A model generated the notes under the pieces. The model searched no databases and was not told the origin of the DNA. It worked only from the letters and a program-made list of their open reading frames with translations. Positions 1-8,709 of a stretch of 64,000 nucleotides of DNA are shown in pieces; position 1 is the stretch's first letter, and every line of letters begins with the position of its first letter. Source of the DNA: Setoptus koraiensis. Its lineage: Eukaryota; Arthropoda. The translations under genes were made by a program, and so were the position numbers. Location: contig CM106585.1 of the NCBI GenBank assembly GCA_048013815.1, positions 13,578,001-13,642,000 of the forward strand, given 5' to 3'.

Positions 1-761
1 TTCGTCTTTTGTCATTATATGAACATTACGTAGTCCGTAGCTAACGTTCTGTTGGAATGAAATGTTGGCATGTAAAAAAGCGATTTCAGAGATACCAGTT
101 AGTTTCGGTTTAATTACGAGCATAGAAGAAGAAAATGAAGAAGATGGAAAAAATAAATTACCTTGTTAAATGTTTGCGTACAGACAAATTTGAATAGGTC
201 CCATTTGTGTTTTCGTGTTTGTTCGTGTAGTAAGTCGTAGTCAAAACAGCGTTCTTTCAATCTGAAACTTTCAAACTTATTTGGCGACGACTGGAGGGGT
301 GTCATAAGTGAAGATCGGGACAATATTAGCCGAAACTTGCGCTTTTCATTGGGCTCGACAAATTCTTGCGTTCGCGACACATAGACCTCAACAAACGCCG
401 CACCATCGCTAGTGATCTTAAAGCCCTGAACGAAGACTTCGTCCTTTGTCTTTATGGTTATAGAGGCCTTGTCCACCCAAGAGTCGGTTCTCCAGGACCC
501 GGAGCAGTCTATGAGGCTCTTGGCGGGATATCCTACATGCTGAACGATGGAATGTCAATGTCAACAGTTGAATGTGATGTCAGTAATAGTTCAATGAAAT
601 GATTGTGCAGGCCACAAAAAATATAGTGCTTTACTTACGTCTTGACTGTTGCAATCGACAACTTGTTCCAATTCTGCTACATCGTCCGAGTCGTTGGCTT
701 CCGAACGTCGACTGTCGTCTTGCGAGCTATGGGCATTTGATGTTGATGAGACCCCATCCAT
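1..761 (-). CDS. XRCC1: XRCC1 DNA repair scaffold, N-terminal exons (partial)
   Basis: XRCC1 is the scaffold of single-strand break and base excision repair; its N-terminal domain binds DNA and polymerase beta. Three exons can be joined: 761-639, 539-162 and 48-1, the last open at the window edge. All introns have GT/AG ends and the joins keep frame. The protein starts MDGVSSTSN, followed by an acidic Ser/Asp stretch. The XRCC1-N fold then shows as VVDCNSQD, SDGAAFVEVYV, LMTPLQSSPN and KWDLFKFVCTQ, matching the vertebrate motifs DGSAFVEVLV, FMSPSES and RWDRVKIVCSQ in order and spacing. The start at 761 is the first ATG before the domain and adds about 35 residues over the vertebrate form. The BRCT domains would lie beyond the left edge. 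Identification is firm; the exact start is inferred. Confidence 0.88.
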
Positions 762-1500
762 TGTTTGTAGCTGTGGCCGACACGTTGAAGATGCCCAACT
801 CCAATGGACCCTGATTTACTAGAGACTATTTGATGTGATATTATCCGATATTACTGTACACAGAGGAGAATAATAATAATAATAGGGGAAATTTTCATCA
901 GCATTTTACACTCATCTACAGTATTTATTCGTACAGTATTATATTCGTGTGCACAGTCGTTTGCTCAAAACACACAATCAGCTGCCCCTTTGCGAACGCT
1001 TTTTTGCGCTCGACTGTGCGCACAAACACACGCATGGCCGCCATTTGCTGGCGCGTGCATAGTTGTGGGCAACTATGGTTCAAGCTGCATTGTGTCTAGT
1101 TGGCCGATTAAAAACTTGTTGGTTCGCTAATCGAACTAACGTATCATGCCCATACTGGCGCGATGACCCTGTAACCGGATCGAACTTTCGCACATTGGTG
1201 TATTCTATTATAGAATTTCTATAGGTGACCTTATGCGCAAAGTTAGAACATTATACCGAATAACCGATGAGCACCAAGTCGCCCGTTTAGAACCGAATGG
1301 ATCACATAATATCCCCTGTGGCCGCTTTTGCAGGGCATTTCTCGGAAAGATCGAGCAATGATTGTGACTGCACTGCGAATTCTTGGAGCGCTCCTCACTT
1401 AAGCAATCGAACGCGCGCTCGGATGATAGTCAAAGGCAAAGTATTTATTTCTGTGACAGTATATACATACATAAATTGGATAACATAATTAATAATTGTT
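762..1500. other. Intergenic, XRCC1 promoter side
   Basis: This gap separates the XRCC1 start from the 3' end of the serine protease homologue. It holds a short (aat)n run near 870 and a GC-richer patch near 1000-1060 that could belong to the XRCC1 promoter. The small ORFs here have no recognisable protein features. No tRNA or other RNA gene is visible. Confidence 0.5.
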
Positions 1501-4500
1501 TTATTCATTGGGATCACTAGAATCTATATCCAATCGCGACTCGGCTCCCTCAGATAATGATGTCTCATTGCGGGCGGCAGAAGTTGCTGTCGACGGCATG
1601 CCACTCGATTCGGTGGAACTAACAAATTCGGTTCCGTTTGCCAACGGATTCGGGCCCTCAATGATAGCCGAGCGAAACTCTTGAGATGAATCCACTTTTG
1701 GTGTGGTGTCACTGAATGAAGAATTTACACTCGCACCAGGACTACGCTCACTTATAAGAGAATTGGACCCCAGGATACCAGGAAGAGGACCATATAGATC
1801 TTCGTCTATTGAGATGATATTCTCGATCCACATTCTGTAGTGGGCTAAATTCACGTAGACACCAGGCACTCCGGCCTGTCCACAGCCTATTCCCCATGAA
1901 ACTAATCCGACAGCTTTGATGAGCCCATCTTGGACGCAATATAAACCGGAGCCACCGTCGCCCTCACAGGCATCTTTGCCTCCCTCGCCGCCAGCACATA
2001 TGAAGCCTGAATGCAATCGATAATGCTGACCCAATCTGGTCTGTCTCAAAGCCTGCTCACAATCTCTGTGACTAGTTATGGGCAAATCGACCTCTTTTAG
2101 AACACTCTGGAAGGACCCTTTCTGACCAAAGGTATCCTTGCCCCAACCTGTTACCCAACACCGTAGGCCTGTAAATACCTCGTCGCTGTTTGGTAGACAT
2201 GCTGGACCAATATGCGGTAGGCTTGCATCGACCATGGATTCCATTCGCAGAAGAGCTATATCATTGACAAGATTGCCAGCTACAAACTCTGGATGTATAA
2301 CAATATCACGAATGTTTTTCTCTACAAAGGGATAAAATTCGTCATCTCTATGAACATCCCATTCGCCCAGGCGCACTTTGAGATCCATATTAGTATATTT
2401 CTTAATGCAATGTGCTGCAGTGGCTATCCATCGCTGACTAATCAAAGTTCCAGCGCAAACATACAAGCTATCACTGCCCGCCAAGCGTTTAAGAATGGCC
2501 ACTTGGGAGGGATATTCACCAAAATCGGCCGAATTGGGCTCGTACTGTAAATTTTGCACTCGCCCAGTAATGCCTGCGGCATTTCTCACGCCACATCTAC
2601 CCTCTAACATTCTTTTTTGATTTAGTGGTGGGTTCGACGCTGATGATCTCGTCAGTACTGACGGCATAACTTGCTGATGAGCTAGCTGGACAACACCTTG
2701 ATTCGTTTCAATCATTTGATGTCGCAACGGGCCATTCATTTGATTGTTCTGTTTTTGGACGTTATCCAATCCGTTTGAATGTGTGTAAGCTTGCTGATAT
2801 TGCCCAGAGGGGTGTGGGTTAGACAGGTAGTGTGATTGTTGGAGCGTTGAGTCTGTACTCAACGTCGATGCATCATATGATTTGATTGGTTGGTATGACT
2901 GTAATTGGTTCGTAGCATGCACAGGCTGATTCATCTGATGGTTTAGAGGTGCCTGTATATAAGATTGACTAGGCTTGTAATTCAGATTTGTCTGCTGCTG
3001 AGTCGACATCTGAGGTACCTGTTGTTGTCTGGCGGGCTGCAATTGGTGCCTATGTGCAAAAGAATCCAAGCTGATTTGAGCGACAGCCATATTGTTGTTT
3101 GGTCTCTGCATAGCACTCTGTTGTTGCTGTTGATACTGTTGAAGCATTTGCATCGACAAAGAGGTAGGCAGTTGTTGTTGGACAGGTCTGGACAATTGCT
3201 GCTGGTATGGCACCAGTTGATTGTTTTGTATTGATTGAAGTTGGGCTAAACTGGCCACTCGTTGGTTATTTCCTGTATTTTGTACAGCAGACTTTACTTT
3301 ACAACAAGTTCGCAACACTCCGCAAGAATTCGCTTCATTCCTCAACTCTAGCATTCTACCGAGGATATCCTGGCTGTACTGAGAAAGACCACCCAGATTG
3401 GCCGAACTATTGGCGCCCTGAGATTGATAAGTTTCATTGAGGCTTTGCTGCTGATTGTCATCGAATTGTTTATCCATACTTCGCTCGTCAACAGGTACAT
3501 AACTGTCTTGAAGTAATTGATTTTGTTGTTGCTGTTGTTGTTGTTGCTGCTGTTGTAGGGGTATTGCCTGAGTGACCATTTGTTGTTGATTAGTAACCGT
3601 GGAGGGATATATGTCGTCATTATTTTGTTTGCCTTGTAAATATTGATTGTGTTGCATTGTTTGCTGATTCTGCTGTTGTTGTTGTGATTGAATCAACTGC
3701 TGTACTTGATCCTTTGTCAAGCTTGACTCACTCAAGTGCCCACTACGACACATATAGAATGGGACACACACACAACCACTGAAACTGTCAGAATTATCTG
3801 AGGGGTTTTGTGAATCAGCTTGGTTAGATTGCGAATTCGACGACAAGCCGGATAGAGAGCCGGTCGAAATAAGTGAGTTCAGCATGGACAGACCACTAGA
3901 GCCCGCCAGCTTCTTGTTCTGGGCTCTCTTGAATGGACTCAATAGAGAGGAGCCACTACCGCCACCATTGCTTAGATATTTGGCGTCAACTCCTTGCTGA
4001 TGCTGCAAATTGTTTGAATTGATTGTGGCTATCATTTGACTCTCGTCATAACTTTCTGAATATGGTCTGACGCCAATAGACGCGTGACCTGGCGAAGATT
4101 GACTATAGGGTAACGAAGACAACTGCTGACCATCTTCCTGATTGAGAGAGGTTTTTTTACTGATTGTGTCCGTAGGTAAATTGTCTTCTTTATCATCATT
4201 GCTCAAATCCTTTATAGTCACTATGGGAATGAAGCCTTGTATGGACAACTTTTTCCCTTGGCCCAACTCAATCGGTGAATCGTTTAATATTCTAGATTGT
4301 CTATCACCACTGATTCTTCTCTGTTTGTTTAGTTTGGCCTGGGCAAAATCTCCCACCAATTCATCCAAATCTAACATACGACCATTTCTGGGGCTTACAT
4401 CTCTTGCAGAGTTCGCCTGAGTTTTGCCTTTGGGGCTCGGTGGTTTCGTTGATCTATTTAGCGTCTGCAATAAGAAAGAATCTGGATCATAATAGAAGGT

Positions 4501-4725
4501 GGCATTGTCTCTTGCGCTCATAAGATTTCTATCTAGAGACTCTAGTTTGATGTTAGTAGTTTGTGTTTGATTGTCTGAGCCCAGTTGGTGCAAGTTATCC
4601 AATTTTTTTGGTTGGCCTTCATCTTTGTTAGTTGTTGTTTGTGTGCTGTCGTTGGTGACAATAGACAAAACTTGTGATAACGACGACGAGACTAGTAATA
4701 ATAACGGCCAGTGAAGAGAGAACAT
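1501..4725 (-). CDS. Scarface-like CLIP serine protease homologue (catalytically dead)
   Basis: This is a single intronless reading frame of 1074 residues for a secreted protein. Residues 1-20 form a signal peptide (MFSLHWPLLLLVSSSLS). Two cysteine clusters, CVCVPFYMC (about 317) and CGVLRTCCK (about 467), look like the two halves of a CLIP domain. They are separated by roughly 140 Gln/Asn-rich residues, and a second Gln-rich stretch follows. The S1A chymotrypsin fold spans about 711-972 and keeps TAAHC (His, about 770) and NDIALL (Asp, about 821). The catalytic serine is Gly: GDGGSG replaces GDSGGP (about 923). This Ser-to-Gly change is the signature of CLIPA/masquerade/scarface-type homologues, which act as cofactors or matrix regulators rather than enzymes. 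A Ser/Thr-rich tail of about 100 residues follows. Family confidence is high; orthology to scarface is inferred. Confidence 0.85.
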   Translation of the reverse strand: MFSLHWPLLLLVSSSLSQVLSIVTNDSTQTTTNKDEGQPKKLDNLHQLGSDNQTQTTNIKLESLDRNLMSARDNATFYYDPDSFLLQTLNRSTKPPSPKGKTQANSARDVSPRNGRMLDLDELVGDFAQAKLNKQRRISGDRQSRILNDSPIELGQGKKLSIQGFIPIVTIKDLSNDDKEDNLPTDTISKKTSLNQEDGQQLSSLPYSQSSPGHASIGVRPYSESYDESQMIATINSNNLQHQQGVDAKYLSNGGGSGSSLLSPFKRAQNKKLAGSSGLSMLNSLISTGSLSGLSSNSQSNQADSQNPSDNSDSFSGCVCVPFYMCRSGHLSESSLTKDQVQQLIQSQQQQQNQQTMQHNQYLQGKQNNDDIYPSTVTNQQQMVTQAIPLQQQQQQQQQQQNQLLQDSYVPVDERSMDKQFDDNQQQSLNETYQSQGANSSANLGGLSQYSQDILGRMLELRNEANSCGVLRTCCKVKSAVQNTGNNQRVASLAQLQSIQNNQLVPYQQQLSRPVQQQLPTSLSMQMLQQYQQQQQSAMQRPNNNMAVAQISLDSFAHRHQLQPARQQQVPQMSTQQQTNLNYKPSQSYIQAPLNHQMNQPVHATNQLQSYQPIKSYDASTLSTDSTLQQSHYLSNPHPSGQYQQAYTHSNGLDNVQKQNNQMNGPLRHQMIETNQGVVQLAHQQVMPSVLTRSSASNPPLNQKRMLEGRCGVRNAAGITGRVQNLQYEPNSADFGEYPSQVAILKRLAGSDSLYVCAGTLISQRWIATAAHCIKKYTNMDLKVRLGEWDVHRDDEFYPFVEKNIRDIVIHPEFVAGNLVNDIALLRMESMVDASLPHIGPACLPNSDEVFTGLRCWVTGWGKDTFGQKGSFQSVLKEVDLPITSHRDCEQALRQTRLGQHYRLHSGFICAGGEGGKDACEGDGGSGLYCVQDGLIKAVGLVSWGIGCGQAGVPGVYVNLAHYRMWIENIISIDEDLYGPLPGILGSNSLISERSPGASVNSSFSDTTPKVDSSQEFRSAIIEGPNPLANGTEFVSSTESSGMPSTATSAARNETSLSEGAESRLDIDSSDPNE

Positions 4726-5952
4726 TTTCTGTTTGTTTTATAATCTGAATGCGAGTCTCTGTTAAGAACTCTGTCATTTGTTACGATGATTCACAAGTTG
4801 TCTTGAATACGCGAATATTGTTCTTGACTGAAGTAGCGATAAGCAGTAACGGAAGTAAAAAGAATTTAAATGAACCAGTTGTTTGTATCACATGCTGAAA
4901 AAAAAAGAATAACTTTTGCTGAAAATAACCAAGTTGGTGTTATCTTGATTCTAAAACGAATGAACTTTATCAGAGCCATAAACACCTTCTTTTATTCAAC
5001 AGCAACATGATTCGCTGCAGGTGGAGCTTCAACAGTTTAGGACAAAAATCATGTGGGCTGCTGCCAAGACAATTTTCGCGATAACTAGCTTATTGTTCAG
5101 TTGTCTCTGTTGAAATGAATAAAGAGAATAAGAAAACTTTTTCATTCACTTTTAGTGGACACGATAACTCCAGATTGGTCTATGTCACTGACCAAGCCTA
5201 TTGACTTCGTAGCATCAAGCACATTTATAAACTTTTTGGATGCTTCGCTCGGACTTGTTTAAGATGAATGGATTAGCTCGGTTGTAGTTGTTCCATTAGT
5301 AAAGCTTCAAAGCTTGTAGTCAAAAAGGTACAAGTGTGTGGAGATAATATTGGTAATGAGAGGATTCTTCACACACTAGTGACTCCAAAAGAAGAAAAGA
5401 GGTCACCACATACAGAGGCTGGCAACCATTTAATGGTTTAAAAAAACGAATGATCATGATCGTCGTCTCTTCAAAGAACAAGGCAATCCCATGTACAACA
5501 ACGATGTAGAAGTTACTTTCATTGATAATGTGTGACCAATGATGAAAAAAAAGTCCAGTTTCCATTATGTCCAACTCCGTTTGATTTATTAACGGAGATA
5601 ATAAGCTTGAAGGAGCTATTATTAGCTCATCACTACTCTTGTACTACCTTGTTATGTCGGGACAGTAGTTGCTGTTCAACGAGAAACAACTACTGTCCAT
5701 AAATAATATATTTATTCTTTTATTAGCATTCTCATTAAAGTAGTCTGGTGAACAAAAGTTCATTTATTTATATGTTGAGCAGGCACTAGTCATATAAACT
5801 CTAAAGAACTTACTTGAAAGAGTTATATCAGAAATTGTTCCGATTTAGCAACATGGCGACATTGACCCTTTGTTCAATACAACAGGCTGCAGAACACTTC
5901 ATCATCATCATTGTTCAGAAAAAAGGGACTGAGTTAACTGTATGACCAATGT
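4726..5952. other. Intergenic, SPH 5' side to VPS36 3' side
   Basis: No convincing gene is visible. An 84-codon frame on the minus strand (5320-5574) lacks family motifs and is treated as chance. The interval contains the perfect inverted repeat listed separately at 5660-5698. Confidence 0.5.
5660..5698. repeat. Perfect 12-bp inverted repeat (hairpin)
   Basis: The arm GGACAGTAGTTG (5660-5671) and its exact reverse complement CAACTACTGTCC (5687-5698) flank a 15-base loop. It lies in non-coding DNA downstream of VPS36. Function unknown. Confidence 0.7.
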
Positions 5953-6690
5953 TCATGTTTCTTGTTTTAATGGTGGATTTAGAAAACGATTAGGATAGAA
6001 TGACAGTCCTTCAATACTTTCGTCTCGACACAGTAGTCCTGCCTTTTCGCATTCTGTCAACCTCTGGCGTGCCAACTGAACGGGAATGGACAATCGTAAT
6101 GCCATTTGAGGTGGTGTTACAGAGTTTAGTTGCGTGACAAAGCTCACTGTGCTCTGTTGGAATGTCTCTATATCAGAATCGAAATTTTGCAATACCATCA
6201 AACCGCTTGAGTATCTCACCAGTCTCAAACCAATGTCGGGCATATCGTTCAAATATCTACAAGCGTTTCTAACATCTTCAGGCGACAACAAATTGACACC
6301 TCTTGCTCTATTGAAGCAACAATACACGTCTGATAGTGTTATCTGATCTTTTTTGTGTTTTTCCATCACTGATCTGGCAATTGTTGCAATCTGTTTGGCC
6401 AAATCTCTGTAGTATTTGTCTGAGCTAGAATAATTGGACTTGGATATGTTCAAGTCAAACTCTTGATCAACTCCCAATTCCATCAAGTGTGATTTGAGTA
6501 ATACAGTCTCATCATTGGTCACCTGAGCTCCGTGTTCCTTCATTTTTTGTGCTAAATTCTTCGATAGAGTTGCCATCTGTTGTGCCATGGTCATAAGTTG
6601 TTTCATATCTTGGAAGGCCAACGATATACTTTTGTCGGTGTGTTCCTGCTTTGTTTTGATTTTCTCCTCAATCCTGCCTATGCCCGCCAT
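5953..6690 (-). CDS. VPS36: VPS36, ESCRT-II subunit, short form without GLUE domain
   Basis: VPS36 is the ESCRT-II subunit that, with VPS22 and VPS25, sorts ubiquitinated membrane proteins into multivesicular endosomes. The 245-residue frame matches the conserved C-terminal half: a coiled segment (ISLAFQDMKQLM, MATLSKNLAQKM), the first winged helix (VYCCFNRARG, LLSPEDVRNAC) and the second, ending LLCRDESIEGLSFYPN, against CRDDSVEGLRFYPN in human. Human VPS36 has 386 residues; the missing part is the N-terminal GLUE domain that binds ubiquitin and phosphoinositides. The reading frame closes 5 codons plus a short leader upstream of the ATG, and none of the minus-strand frames up to SLC25A51 (only 600 bp away) looks like GLUE. 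Identity is firm; whether the protein truly lacks GLUE is uncertain. Confidence 0.85.
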   Translation of the reverse strand: MAGIGRIEEKIKTKQEHTDKSISLAFQDMKQLMTMAQQMATLSKNLAQKMKEHGAQVTNDETVLLKSHLMELGVDQEFDLNISKSNYSSSDKYYRDLAKQIATIARSVMEKHKKDQITLSDVYCCFNRARGVNLLSPEDVRNACRYLNDMPDIGLRLVRYSSGLMVLQNFDSDIETFQQSTVSFVTQLNSVTPPQMALRLSIPVQLARQRLTECEKAGLLCRDESIEGLSFYPNRFLNPPLKQET

Positions 6691-7294
6691 GTTGTTGACT
6701 CGGTGTTTATCTCGATGCCGATGGACAAATTCAACTCAACTTGATTATGGATGATATTCTTTCTGACAAACGAAAAAGCCCCGCTGGCTGATAACAAGGT
6801 CCAATAAAATAATATCCGTTTATTCAGAATGTGATGGACCTCTAGCAGGTCGGATATAAACGGTGATCTAGCAAAAAACAGCTGATGGCAGTATGAACGC
6901 CCTCTCGTGGTATTTAACGAGATCTCGCACTTCAAGTGTAATGCACAAGTACTTTCTATTTAGACATGGATATTCAGTATATTTTAGTGTAGTATATGTT
7001 GAGGACGAAGGATGTTGTCATATTGAATGTTCATTATTACTTAATATATTTCTATCAGCAAGTATTTTCCATGTTAATAAATTAGATCGCTATTATAACC
7101 AATATACATACAAAATAAATATTCTTCAACTACCGGAATGAAAGCAGCCAAGTTGAAGTTGCCGCAGCAATGATAATGGGGAACCAACTTGGCAAAAAAC
7201 CCATATAGCAATTGCAACAAAACCAAAAATAATTAAGGCCACGTACATCCATAATAGACAACACATTTATTGAATTACACATTACAGCATAAAT
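6691..7294. other. Divergent promoter interval VPS36 / SLC25A51
   Basis: This 604 bp, AT-rich interval separates two head-to-head genes and probably carries both promoters. The minus-strand frame 6678-6935 overlaps the VPS36 start in another frame and shows no GLUE-like pattern. No RNA gene is seen. Confidence 0.5.
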
Positions 7295-8432
7295 ATGTCG
7301 GCCGATCCGAAATCAATGGCAGCCCTGGCCATCGTAACAACAACAAAAGACCCATCCATAGACTCTTGGCACAACTTCGTGGCCGGATTATCCGCGGCCG
7401 TCATAAATACATCTGTCTTGTTTCCAGTGAACAAGCTAATCTTTCGACAGATGTCGGGCGGATTGAGACCTCACTTTGCCATATCGCAGTTGTGTGATGA
7501 AGGTACGTCGCGTGAAACATTGGCATATTGCTACAACTGAACAATATCTGCCACAATTTCATCTTCTTACTTGCCTTTTTTACTATGATTATAATCATGA
7601 TTCACTCATCTCTATTATCGCAATCATTCCGAAAATAGGTTTTAAATATCTTTACAGAGGAATTCTACCGCCTCTGATACAAAAAACGGTATCGGTTTCA
7701 ATCATGTTTAGTTCATTCAAGTATTACAAAAATTTAGCAGATACTAAACTAGACTCCTGTCCTTATGTTGTCAATCTCACCATCGCGGCCTGTTTAACTG
7801 GTAAGTAGAGCAACAGCAGACTCGAAATACACATCCTTGATACTATGCTCCATCTACTACTAATACACGAGAGTTTATCTACTTAACATTAATTATCAGG
7901 CACAACGGAGGCGATATTCACTCCATTAGAGCGAGTTCAAATGTTGTTGCAAGTTAGAAGATTTCACAAGCAATACCACAATACATTTGATGCACTGGTC
8001 AAACTTAGAGTATTTGGAATTAAGGAATACTACAGAGGTTTAACTTGTGTTCTGATGAGAAACGGCCCATCTAATATTCTCTTTTTTGGCCTCAAAGACG
8101 AAGTCAAAACTATGTTGCCACATATACCTGCCAACCAAAAAACCTTTTTTACAAATACACTGTACGACTTTCTTTCCGGAGCAACATTAGGAATGTTTAT
8201 ATCAACCTTATTCTACCCATTAAGTGTAGTTAGGACTAAAATGCAAACAAGAGCTCCCGGTGCCAAATATTTATCAATGATTCAGGCTTTCAATTCAGTC
8301 TACAATGAGAGAGAAAGAAAATTTAGTAGACTCTTTCATGGATGTACCATTAATGTTATAAGACAATTTGCATCATGGGGTATAATCAATTGCGCTTATG
8401 AGTTCTTTCTACAGAAATTGTCATCATACTAA
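7295..8432 (+). CDS. SLC25A51: SLC25A51-type mitochondrial NAD+ carrier
   Basis: This member of the mitochondrial carrier family resembles SLC25A51/52 (MCART1), which brings NAD+ into the matrix. Three exons join in frame: 7295-7502, 7639-7800 and 7900-8432, giving 300 residues, the usual carrier length. Diagnostic strings are FPVNKLIFRQ, YRGILPPLIQK, GTTEAIFTPLERVQ, EYYRGLTCVLMRNGPSN, LFFGLKDEVK, FYPLSVVRTKMQ and SWGIINCAYEF, each with a near-identical counterpart at the same place in human SLC25A51. The three Px[DE/N]xx[KR] repeats of the carrier fold fall at PVNK, PLERVQ and PLSVVRTK. The gene shares a 0.6 kb divergent promoter with VPS36 and converges on the alpha-glucosidase gene. A polyadenylation signal lies at 8660-8665. 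Identification is firm. Confidence 0.92.
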
Positions 8433-8659
8433 TCACACCAACTACTACTACTATGCTTCATGATGACAAATCTATCTTTATCGGTAAAAAATTGTTGTTA
8501 TCTATGTATGTAAATTAATGCTCAGCAAATGAATGTTGTGTCTATTGTGATAAGTATATTATAAATTTTTTTATTACGAGATCATTGGCAAGCAAGTGTA
8601 TGGTGACTGCTGAGCTCACATAATCAAGATTATTTAGTGCAATAATTCAATCGTCATGT

Positions 8660-8665
8660 AATAAA
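8660..8665 (+). terminator. AATAAA polyadenylation signal for SLC25A51
   Basis: Canonical hexamer 228 bases past the stop codon and about 45 bases before the end of the convergent alpha-glucosidase gene. Confidence 0.45.
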
Positions 8666-8709
8666 GAATCCGTTGTTAGAAATGAATCCTAGAAATAACG
8701 ATGATCAAA

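Noticed and set aside
1125-1200. GGTTCG/ATCGAA strings resembling a tRNA T-arm
   Set aside because: No matching A box, acceptor stem or anticodon arm could be folded around them.
5320-5574. 84-codon hydrophobic minus-strand frame
   Set aside because: No family motif, poor composition and no splice context.
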